Positions 1 through 7,106 of a stretch of DNA of 19,634 nucleotides are shown piece by piece. Position 1 is the first letter of the stretch, and the number at the start of each line of letters is the position of its first letter. The notes under the pieces are model-generated. The model was not told where the DNA came from. It saw nothing but the letters and a program-made list of their open reading frames with translations, and made no database searches. The stretch is taken from contig CAZCFZ010000070.1 in the NCBI GenBank assembly GCA_964498065.1, positions 1 to 19,634 of the forward strand, given 5' to 3'. The translations under genes and the position numbers were made by a program. This DNA is from FEN-1297 sp964498065. GTDB taxonomy: Bacteria > Bacteroidota > Ignavibacteria > Ignavibacteriales > Ignavibacteriaceae.

Positions 1-100
1 AAATTGCCTTTCAGTAATATCTTTTATTAAATTACCTTGTAATTAATATTGATATGAATAAAACTATTTTCAAATTTACAAAGGGTAAGGGGTTGACAAT
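1..100. other. Left-edge leader of the acyl-CoA synthetase gene
   Basis: Short AT-rich stretch with no recognisable gene. It holds an AAGGGG-type ribosome binding site about nine bases upstream of the ATG at 101. TAATATTG at 44-51 matches the Bacteroidota -7 element TAnnTTTG at all but one fixed position and lies about 50 bases before the start codon, so it is a weak promoter candidate. Confidence 0.4.
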
Positions 101-1831
101 ATGAAAAAAATACAACTCTTTAATGTTCCCGAAATATCTTCTATTCAGGATATGCTGATTAAATCGGCATCTCTTTATAAGGAAAAATTAGCATTAGAAG
201 ATTTAATCACCACTCCGGTTTCAAGGGTAACTTATAACCAATTGCTTGAAAATGTGTTGAAGTTTGGTAATGCTTTGAAAAAACTTGAATTAAAGGAAGG
301 GACACACATTGCCGTTATAGGAGAAAATAGAGTTCAATGGGGAATAGCCTATCTTACGGCAATGTTGTTTAATTATGTTATTGTTCCTATAGATAAAAAT
401 CTGCCTACGAATGAAATATTAAATATAATCCATGAGTCGGATTCGGAGTTGATTGTATTTTCGGATACTTTCGCATCAATGTTGAAAGAAAAAAGACATG
501 CACTTAAAAAGATGAAATATTACATCAGCATGGATTTGCTTTCCGAGAAGGACGGATTTTATTCAATGATTGAAATGATTAATAATGCCGGAATAATTAA
601 TATAAATGAACTGCCCAAAATTAATACATCTGGTTTGGCGGAAATAATATTTACATCCGGTTCACTGGGAAGAGCAAAAGGAGTAATGCTTACACAGGGA
701 AATCTTACATCTAATTTAACAGCTATGACCAGTATGATAAGAATAACCTCAGAAGACAGATTTCTTTCGGTGCTTCCGATACATCATACATACGAATGTA
801 CTTGCGGTTTTATGTGTCCTCTTTATATGGGCTCAACTGTGCATTATGCCCGGTCGTTAAAAACAATTGTTGAGGATCTTCAAAAGGTAAAAGCAACGAT
901 CTTCTTAGGAGTTCCTCTTCTTTACGATAAGATGTTTAAAGCTATTTATAAATCAATTAATGAGGATAAAGTAAAATCCAAAGTCGTACCTTCATTAATT
1001 AAGGCTACAAACCTTATCGAAAAAGTGGGGTGGAAGAGTTTAAAGAAGAAAATATTTAAAGAGCTTCATGAAAAATTCGGAGGAGCAATACGATTATTTA
1101 TTGCGGGCGGCGCAGCGCCGGATCCAAAAGTAGCTAAAGGTTTAAGGGAATTCGGCTTTAATTTTGTTCAAGGCTACGGATTAACTGAGACATCCCCGAT
1201 AGTAGCACTAAATCAATTAAATAATTTTAAGGATAATGCCGCAGGAATTCCCTTGCCGGGAGTGGAGGTAAAGATAAATAATCCTTCATCTGATGGAGTA
1301 GGAGAAGTTTTTGTTAAAGGTCTTAATGTTATGCTTGGTTATTACAATAATGAAAAAATGACAAGCGATACTTTTGAAAACGGCTGGTTTAAAACCGGCG
1401 ACTTAGGCTATATGGATTCGGATGGATTCCTTCATATTAGCGGGAGAAAGAAAAACGTGATTATTTCCAAAAATGGAGAGAATGTTTTTCCTGAAGAAAT
1501 TGAAGACCTTTTAAATAGAAGTCCATATATTCTTGAATCTTTTGTGTATGGTCAAAAAGATGATAAGCAGGATGAAATAATAGCAGCACAAATAGTTACT
1601 GATGCGGAAACATTTATAGAATATTCGGAAAATAATAACGTTAAGATTACCGATGAGTTAATCAATAATATAATAAAAGGTGTTGTTAAAGATATAAATA
1701 AAGACCTTCCTTTGTATAAACAGATAAAAAAGTTTTATGTCCGCGATAAAGAATTTGAAAAGACAACTACGCAAAAGATTAAAAGACATTTGGTAAATAC
1801 ACAGGGATTGAATGAAGAAACCGATCCATAA
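101..1831 (+). CDS. AMP-forming long-chain acyl-CoA synthetase-like protein
   Basis: This is a 576-residue member of the ANL adenylating superfamily. Members activate a carboxylic acid with ATP to an acyl-adenylate and then usually transfer it to CoA. Most of the core motifs are visible: a P-loop-like TSGSLGRAKG (185-194), GYGLTET (358-364), the GWFKTGDLG segment (428-436) whose Asp contacts the ribose, the hinge region GRKKN (448-452), and a C-terminal TTTQKIKRH whose Lys559 corresponds to the catalytic lysine. Size and motif spacing fit bacterial FadD-like long-chain fatty acyl-CoA ligases, with a short C-terminal subdomain. No membrane segment is evident, so the protein is likely cytoplasmic or peripheral. 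The P-loop departs from the usual TSGTTGxPKG by Leu for Thr and Ala for Pro. Acyl-ACP synthetase or another acid substrate cannot be excluded. The gene is monocistronic as far as visible and convergent with the next gene. Confidence 0.88.
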   Translation: MKKIQLFNVPEISSIQDMLIKSASLYKEKLALEDLITTPVSRVTYNQLLENVLKFGNALKKLELKEGTHIAVIGENRVQWGIAYLTAMLFNYVIVPIDKNLPTNEILNIIHESDSELIVFSDTFASMLKEKRHALKKMKYYISMDLLSEKDGFYSMIEMINNAGIININELPKINTSGLAEIIFTSGSLGRAKGVMLTQGNLTSNLTAMTSMIRITSEDRFLSVLPIHHTYECTCGFMCPLYMGSTVHYARSLKTIVEDLQKVKATIFLGVPLLYDKMFKAIYKSINEDKVKSKVVPSLIKATNLIEKVGWKSLKKKIFKELHEKFGGAIRLFIAGGAAPDPKVAKGLREFGFNFVQGYGLTETSPIVALNQLNNFKDNAAGIPLPGVEVKINNPSSDGVGEVFVKGLNVMLGYYNNEKMTSDTFENGWFKTGDLGYMDSDGFLHISGRKKNVIISKNGENVFPEEIEDLLNRSPYILESFVYGQKDDKQDEIIAAQIVTDAETFIEYSENNNVKITDELINNIIKGVVKDINKDLPLYKQIKKFYVRDKEFEKTTTQKIKRHLVNTQGLNEETDP

Positions 1832-1844
1832 TTATTATTAAGAA

Positions 1845-2453
1845 TTAAGATTTTTTTGCTCCTTTAATATTTTTTGCAATCTTCTTATAAAAGAAGACAA
1901 AGAGTAAAATAATAATTGCAGCTAACGTTAGAAGAATAATATGATGATTAATTATCTCCAATACAATCGACCATTTCTCACCAAAAAAATATCCTACTGA
2001 AAGGAAGGTAGCAGTCCAAATTAATCCTCCCGTGTAGGCGAATAACGCGAACTCCCACATCTGTAATTCGGATGTTCCGGCTAAAATGGCAATTATATGT
2101 CTTACACCGGGTATAAAATATCCAATGAGTAAAGCCCAACGGCCTATCTTTTCAAACCAGTTGTGTGCCTTTTGAAGTCTTTCCCCGTTAATATGAATAT
2201 ATTTACCGTACTTTGTTAAAATACGATGACCGAATGTACTTCCAATAGCATAACTAATGGAAATTCCTGTAATACTCCCCAAATAGGCTGCTAAAAACGT
2301 CGGAATCCAGTGCAGGGTTCCCTTATAAATCAAAAAACCGGATAAGGCTAATAATGTTTCATCCGGTACAGGCAGCCCTATTATTCCCAAAACAAGCAGT
2401 GAAAAGATACCCAGATAACCGTAATGAGAAATCCAGATTAATAATGTGTCCAT
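1845..2453 (-). CDS. DedA-family membrane protein
   Basis: A 202-residue polytopic inner-membrane protein of the DedA/SNARE-associated (PF09335) family. Family members act in membrane homeostasis and several are reported lipid flippases or scramblases driven by ion gradients. Visible hallmarks are the N-terminal re-entrant segment with LPVPDETLLALSG (about 27-39), a glycine-rich helix with GSITGISISYAIGSTFGH, and the signature YFIPGVRHIIAILAG (about 112-126), equivalent to the conserved F-x-P-x-x-R. Two further hydrophobic helices follow, including 169-188, and the tail is lysine-rich. The first arginine of the usual FxRxxP motif is absent and replaced by tyrosine before FIPGVR. No Shine-Dalgarno sequence precedes the ATG, only an A/T-rich leader. 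The gene ends 13 bases from the convergent acyl-CoA synthetase gene. The exact substrate is not inferable. Confidence 0.9.
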   Translation of the reverse strand: MDTLLIWISHYGYLGIFSLLVLGIIGLPVPDETLLALSGFLIYKGTLHWIPTFLAAYLGSITGISISYAIGSTFGHRILTKYGKYIHINGERLQKAHNWFEKIGRWALLIGYFIPGVRHIIAILAGTSELQMWEFALFAYTGGLIWTATFLSVGYFFGEKWSIVLEIINHHIILLTLAAIIILLFVFFYKKIAKNIKGAKKS

Positions 2454-2652
2454 TTTTAAATTTTTTAATTACTTGTTCAATAAGTACAAAGATATGAAAA
2501 ATCATTATGTTTAATTACTTTTATTTATAAAGATAACTTTTAGGTAAAGGAAAGTAATAATAATAACTTATTATTTTACTTTTTTGAGAAGTTTAGCTTT
2601 TATATATTCGCATCAGTAAAGTAAATTAATAATAATTGAAATTGGGAATTTT
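2454..2652. other. Divergent AT-rich intergenic region
   Basis: The 199 bases between the divergent dedA-like and lipoprotein genes contain no gene. An imperfect inverted repeat of AT-only character lies near 2551-2580, ending in a T run. TATATTCG at 2603-2610 is a one-mismatch -7 element 42 bases before the lipoprotein ATG, with TTTG at 2583-2586 upstream of it. The inverted repeat could be an operator or chance in AT-rich DNA. Confidence 0.35.
2487..2494 (-). promoter_or_regulatory. Candidate -7 element for the dedA-like gene
   Basis: Read on the minus strand this is TATCTTTG, a full match to the Bacteroidota primary-sigma -7 consensus TAnnTTTG. It lies 33 bases upstream of the start codon at 2453. 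No clear -33 TTTG was found at the expected spacing, so the call rests on one element and its position. Confidence 0.4.
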
Positions 2653-3360
2653 ATGAGAATTGTTAAATTCATTTTAGTTTTACTCGTTGTAATTGGCTTA
2701 TCGGCATGCCAAAAGAAAGAAGAACCAAAAGTACCTGCTGCTAATCTTCCTTCAGGTGTCATTACTGCAAAGGTTTTGGATTTTATAAATGTACCGAATT
2801 ACACATATTTACAGGTTTCGAAAAATGGAAAAGAATATTGGCTTGCTGCTCCTACCACAAAAGTTGAAAAAGGAGAAACTATATATTATTCACAAGGTAT
2901 GGAGATGAAAAATTTTCACAGCCAAACTATAAATAAAACATTCGATTCTATTTACTTCGTTCAAGGAATATCAACATCACCCCAAAAAGAAACGGTTGCT
3001 GAAGCTCATCAACAAACGTACAATAATACGAGAGAACAAATATCCGTAAAGCCTTTAAATGATGGGAAAACTGTGGCTCAAATTTTTTCAAATAAATCAT
3101 CATTAGCTGGAAAAATAGTCAGAATTCGAGGTAAAGTTACAAAATATAACCCTAATATAATGGGCCGTAACTGGATTCATATTCAAGATGGAACCGAATC
3201 GGGAAAAAATTACGACTTACTTGTAACTAGCAACGATAAAGCTGCAGTGGGACAGACAATTATAGTTCAGGGAAAAGTGGCTGTTGATAAAGATTTTGGA
3301 GCTGGTTATACTTATCCCGTAATGATTGAAAATGCCAAAGTAAAAACCGAATCAAAGTAG
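2653..3360 (+). CDS. Lipoprotein with OB-fold-like domain
   Basis: A 235-residue exported lipoprotein. A short basic N-terminus and hydrophobic stretch lead into the lipobox LSAC, with Cys19 as the predicted lipidated residue, followed by a charged linker (QKKEEPK). Two beta-rich parts follow. The first (about 35-107) contains YTYLQVSKNGKEYWLAAP and MKNFHSQTINKTFDSIYFVQG; the MKNFHSKTLNRTFD-type signature recurs in small periplasmic lipoproteins of respiratory bacteria, from memory. The second (about 150-230) has the strand pattern GKIVRIRGKVTKYNPN, WIHIQDGTESG and GQTIIVQGKVAVDKDFGAG typical of a tRNA/helicase-type OB-fold. Outside the cytoplasm such a fold more likely binds protein, glycan or cofactor than nucleic acid. 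The gene stands alone, with a weak GGGA-type ribosome binding site. A specific role cannot be given. Confidence 0.75.
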   Translation: MRIVKFILVLLVVIGLSACQKKEEPKVPAANLPSGVITAKVLDFINVPNYTYLQVSKNGKEYWLAAPTTKVEKGETIYYSQGMEMKNFHSQTINKTFDSIYFVQGISTSPQKETVAEAHQQTYNNTREQISVKPLNDGKTVAQIFSNKSSLAGKIVRIRGKVTKYNPNIMGRNWIHIQDGTESGKNYDLLVTSNDKAAVGQTIIVQGKVAVDKDFGAGYTYPVMIENAKVKTESK

Positions 3361-3790
3361 TAATTTGAATTTTTTTTATTTAATAATAAAAAATATTTAT
3401 AAATATTCAGTTTATTTTATTGTTTTAATTGATTATTATTGCATAAGAAAGAATTATTTTGCAAAATTACACTGGTTTTTTATTAAAAAAAGTTGAAAAT
3501 TATTTTAAAGACAGTAAAATTTTTATTAACTTTTAAAAAATAATTTGATATTTCACTTGTTTTTGTAATAAATTATTTCTAGCATATAAATCTTTTAAGT
3601 AGGTTTTTAATTAAAAATATTTTTGGTTATTGACTTTAAATTAGTTTTTTAAGACGTTAAAGTTGTTTTTTGAATAAATATAGTAAAAAACTATTTTTTA
3701 TTAATCGAAAGAGTAATGTTTGATTAAATTATACTATCTCCAATGAGTTTTTTTCAAATCACTAATTCACATATTACCCTCAACATTTAT

Positions 3791-3820
3791 TTGACATTTT
3801 CATTTAAAATGAAAATATGT
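3791..3820 (+). promoter_or_regulatory. Candidate promoter/operator with 21-bp dyad
   Basis: TTGACA at 3791-3796 is a perfect sigma70-type -35 hexamer. The following inverted repeat has 9-bp perfect arms, ATTTTCATT (3796-3804) and AATGAAAAT (3808-3816), around a three-base centre. AT-rich hexamers about 16-18 bases downstream (around 3813-3820) could act as a poor -10. A regulator bound to the dyad would block such a promoter. Whether this host uses this promoter type is unknown, and a dyad of this base composition can arise by chance. Confidence 0.35.
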
Positions 3821-3875
3821 AGTTATAGTGTTGGTCAAGTTAAAAAAATATTCCAAGGATATTAAGAGAGATTAT

Positions 3876-3902
3876 ATGAAAAATTTATACTATCCAAAGT
3901 AA
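3876..3902 (+). CDS. Possible eight-codon leader peptide (MKNLYYPK)
   Basis: A start codon is preceded by the purine-rich AAGAGAG (about 3864-3870) at good spacing, similar to the AGGAGAGAG that precedes the receptor gene. The frame reads MKNLYYPK and stops at TAA. It lies 113 bases upstream of the receptor start, inside the presumed transcript leader. It could be an attenuator-type leader peptide or simply chance. No clear terminator/antiterminator pair was seen after it. Confidence 0.2.
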   Translation: MKNLYYPK

Positions 3903-4002
3903 CTTCCCATCATAGAATTTTAATCTTCCCTGAATATTGACTTAATTCATTTATTAACAGAGTACATTTTATTTGGGTCAATTTTAATTACTAATTATTT
4001 AT

Positions 4003-4007
4003 AGGAG
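4003..4007 (+). promoter_or_regulatory. Shine-Dalgarno site of the TonB-receptor gene
   Basis: AGGAG, extended by GAG, sits eight bases upstream of the ATG at 4016 and fixes that start. The following residues form a clean signal peptide. Confidence 0.8.
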
Positions 4008-4015
4008 AGAGAATT

Positions 4016-7000
4016 ATGATACGAAAGATTACCGTAATGTTTTTCTTGTTGTTACTACCGATATTTATTTATGCAGGAACAACGGGAAAAATAAGTGGTA
4101 AAGTTGTTGATCTCCAAACTGGCGAACCATTAATAGGTGCAAACGTTATTGTCGTTGGTACTTCTTTAGGTGCTGCCACTGATACGCATGGAGAATATGT
4201 TATCAGCTTTCTTGACGCTGGTGTGTATGAGGTAAAAGCTTCGTACCTGGGTTATAAGACCGTAACAATTTCCAATGTCAGAGTGAATGCCGACTTAACA
4301 ACTGAATTGAATTTTAAACTTCCCTCAACCGGAATTTCGGTTGGTGAAGTAACTATTGTTGCTCAACGGCCTTTAGTTAATTCCAGTAACACAAATGCTA
4401 TCCGCACTACTACAAATGAAGAAATTCAATCTTTACCGGTAAGAGGTGTGGACAATATCGTTGCTCTTACGCCTGGTGTAATAAAGCAGACCAACGTTAT
4501 ATATATAAGAGGCGGTCGACAGGATGAAGTAGGCTATTATCTTGAGGGAGCGGATATTACAAACCCGATGACAAGCCTTGCATTGGGTATTCGCCACCAA
4601 GCATCGCAGGTATATATTCCTCAGGATGCTATTGAAGAAATTCAGGTTCAGGCAGGCGGTTATACGGCTGAGTTCGGTGGGGCTAATGCCGGTATAGTTA
4701 AATCCGATTTAAAAACCGGTGGCCGGAAGCTAAATATAACAGCACAATACATTACAGATAACTGGACATTTAAGAGCCGTAATAATAGATACAATGGCGT
4801 GCAGAATCTTGGTGCTTACTCTTACGGCTATAACGAATTTGATTTCTCTATAAGCGGTCCTATTTTGAATAATCACATTAGACTATATGGATTATTTGAT
4901 AACCTTTCGAAGGCCGATGCAAACCCGGTGTGGGGTCAAAACGGATTTAATTTTGGAAACGTAGTAGACAGCATTACACACCAAGGGACACCAATATCGT
5001 TAAAAAATGTAGAAATACCTGGTGGTCCGGTTCCGGGCAACGGTTCCAATCAATACTCCGGGGTAGGAACCATAACGTTTGATTATAATCCAACTATTGT
5101 TAGAGCTTATGGCACGTATACTTTTAACAGGTCAAGAACTGGCGGAAGTATAGCCACTATTTATGATAATAACCGGCTTCCTATCCAAGATAATTATAAC
5201 GGTGTATTTGGATTGAAGTTAACAGAACTCCTTGGCTCCAATGCCTATCTGGAATTTAACGGAAATTATACAATTAACAGTGGAAAAACGTATGATCCTT
5301 ATCTTGGGGATAATTTCTTAGCTTATGGCGATAGTGTGGCGAATGCTAAAGCAGGAGCTGTATGGCATCGTTCACCCGTAGATAACAATTACGGACGATA
5401 TAATGTGCCGGAAGTATACAATATATTTTCTACTTTTAACTTTAATGTTCCAAACCAAGTTCTTACAGTTTATAATAAGTTTGAATTTGATAATATTAAC
5501 CTAAACCTAACTTTTTCCGATCAGCTAAATAAGCAGAATACACTGAAAATTGGCGGTGAATTTCAACAATATACTATTAGAAGTTTCACCGGAGAGAATC
5601 ATAACACAGGTAACTCAACTGGTTTAGCGCCTCTTGTTGCAGGTGTTTCGCAAGATTCGATTCGGTCAATTTTGATATCCCATGGTATTATCAATTACGG
5701 GTATGACGTTTTTGGCAATAAATACAGCGGTTCAACAAATTATTCAACCGGTTCTATTGCACCGTTCAAGCCTATATTCGCCGGCGCATATGTGCAAGAT
5801 AGGCTTGAATACAAAAACCTAATTGTAAATGCCGGATTAAGATTCGATTATATTAATACGGATAATCTTACATTTAAAAATCCAATGCGGCCCGGGGATG
5901 CTTTTAACTCGTCTACATTAATGGTAACACATCCCGAAAATTTAGTGAAAGTAAAACCATTCACTTCTGTTAGCCCGAGGCTGGGATTTTCTTTCCCTAT
6001 AACCGACCGGACAATGTTTCATGCACAATATGGTAAGTTTGTTCAGCAGCCAAGTTTAGCTAATATATACACTGGATTATATGAGCTTGCTGCTACTTTA
6101 AGTCCTGTTACCGGTGGTACTTTCAATGCCCATCCTGTGGGATTGGATGTAAGACCTACAAGAACAACACAATATGAAATCGGATTTACTCAGCAAATCG
6201 CCGATTTTGCTTCATTTGATATCACTGCATATTATAAAGATATCGCAAATCAGGTCGTTTTTGGAGTTCAAAATACCGATGCTTCAACCGGCTGGAGACC
6301 TTATTCAGTACTTACTAATGGAGATTATGCAACAACTCAAGGAATTGAAATTGCATTTAATATGAGGAGAACGGAAAGATTCCTTGTAAACGGTTCTATT
6401 TCGTTTTCAAGTGCACGAGGAACTGGAGATAATCCATTCTCGAATTCCGGTGAATACGGAAGTCCTATTACGACAACTGTTCCGATATCACTTCAAGTTC
6501 CTCAATATATTATTCCTCTAGCTTTCAACCATGCTGTAACCGGCAACCTAAATATTGATTACCGTTTTGGAAAAGATGACGGTCCTTCTATTCTGCATGA
6601 ATTCGGAGCTTCCCTATTATTAACTTTTTCAAGCGGGCATCCATATACGTTGTCAACTATCAACAATGCTAGTGTTAATTTTACTAGTAATCCTGATCAA
6701 ACTTTTTTCTCTGATACAAGAGACAGAACTGCAATTGTACCGCTTAATTCGGCGATTACACCCTCAACATTTAACGTTGATTTAAGTATTGACAAGAATA
6801 TTGAATTTATGGATAATTTATCTGCCGATATTTTTATTCAAGTAATTAATGTTTTTAATATAAAAAATGTTCAAGATGTTTTCACTACTACAGGTTCAGC
6901 TTCTTCCAATGAATTCTTAACGAATCCCAACCTTAACGGTGGTGCAAATGTAGCAAAGTATGGTCCTCAATATGCACAAATTTATCAGGCTTTAAATTAT

Positions 7001-7063
7001 GAATATTCCGGTTTGTATGGAGTTCCGCGGCAAATTAGACTCGGAATCCGGTTGCAATATTAA
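4016..7063 (+). CDS. TonB-dependent receptor with carboxypeptidase-regulatory-like N-terminal domain
   Basis: A 1015-residue outer-membrane receptor. Residues 1-20 are a signal peptide with likely cleavage after IYA. Residues about 24-100 form a carboxypeptidase-D-regulatory-like beta-sandwich (GKISGKVVDLQTGEPLIGAN, then YEVKASYLGYKTV). The plug follows (about 110-240) with EEIQSLPVRGVDNIVALTPG, YIRGGRQDEV, DAIEEIQVQAGGYTAEFGG and NAGIV. The rest is a long run of alternating aromatic/polar strands typical of a 22-strand barrel, including FDITAYYKDIANQVVFG, and ends in the aromatic-terminated IRLGIRLQY. Such receptors import or move ligands across the outer membrane using TonB energy. No SusD-like partner follows; instead a large exported protein begins 43 bases downstream, so this is not a standard glycan-utilisation SusCD pair. 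Some receptors of this group are thought to serve surface-protein export rather than import. The ligand is unknown. Confidence 0.9.
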   Translation: MIRKITVMFFLLLLPIFIYAGTTGKISGKVVDLQTGEPLIGANVIVVGTSLGAATDTHGEYVISFLDAGVYEVKASYLGYKTVTISNVRVNADLTTELNFKLPSTGISVGEVTIVAQRPLVNSSNTNAIRTTTNEEIQSLPVRGVDNIVALTPGVIKQTNVIYIRGGRQDEVGYYLEGADITNPMTSLALGIRHQASQVYIPQDAIEEIQVQAGGYTAEFGGANAGIVKSDLKTGGRKLNITAQYITDNWTFKSRNNRYNGVQNLGAYSYGYNEFDFSISGPILNNHIRLYGLFDNLSKADANPVWGQNGFNFGNVVDSITHQGTPISLKNVEIPGGPVPGNGSNQYSGVGTITFDYNPTIVRAYGTYTFNRSRTGGSIATIYDNNRLPIQDNYNGVFGLKLTELLGSNAYLEFNGNYTINSGKTYDPYLGDNFLAYGDSVANAKAGAVWHRSPVDNNYGRYNVPEVYNIFSTFNFNVPNQVLTVYNKFEFDNINLNLTFSDQLNKQNTLKIGGEFQQYTIRSFTGENHNTGNSTGLAPLVAGVSQDSIRSILISHGIINYGYDVFGNKYSGSTNYSTGSIAPFKPIFAGAYVQDRLEYKNLIVNAGLRFDYINTDNLTFKNPMRPGDAFNSSTLMVTHPENLVKVKPFTSVSPRLGFSFPITDRTMFHAQYGKFVQQPSLANIYTGLYELAATLSPVTGGTFNAHPVGLDVRPTRTTQYEIGFTQQIADFASFDITAYYKDIANQVVFGVQNTDASTGWRPYSVLTNGDYATTQGIEIAFNMRRTERFLVNGSISFSSARGTGDNPFSNSGEYGSPITTTVPISLQVPQYIIPLAFNHAVTGNLNIDYRFGKDDGPSILHEFGASLLLTFSSGHPYTLSTINNASVNFTSNPDQTFFSDTRDRTAIVPLNSAITPSTFNVDLSIDKNIEFMDNLSADIFIQVINVFNIKNVQDVFTTTGSASSNEFLTNPNLNGGANVAKYGPQYAQIYQALNYEYSGLYGVPRQIRLGIRLQY

Positions 7064-7095
7064 TAGGTAATTTGACTGGAAAAACAATTTCAATT

Positions 7096-7100
7096 AGGAG
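7096..7100 (+). promoter_or_regulatory. Shine-Dalgarno site deciding the start of the secreted protein
   Basis: AGGAG directly abuts an in-frame TTG at 7101, too close for initiation there, but is six bases from the ATG at 7107. The ATG is therefore preferred. Confidence 0.8.
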
Positions 7101-7106
7101 TTGAAT

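Larger units (their letters stand above)
3361..4015. other. Very AT-rich 655-bp leader of the TonB-receptor operon
   Basis: No gene-sized reading frame is supported here. The left two thirds (about 3361-3740) is almost entirely A and T, with many A-tracts and T-tracts of four to eight bases spaced roughly every ten bases, the pattern expected of intrinsically curved DNA. The right third contains a 21-bp dyad (3796-3816), a TTGACA hexamer just before it, and a possible eight-codon leader frame (3876-3902). TACATTTT at 3963-3970 resembles the -7 element TAnnTTTG and is about 45 bases from the receptor ATG. This is the longest gene-free stretch of the window and is probably regulatory. Confidence 0.6.

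Noticed and set aside
7101..7106. TTG start two codons upstream for the secreted protein
   Set aside because: It directly abuts the AGGAG site, leaving no spacing, whereas the ATG at 7107 is correctly spaced.
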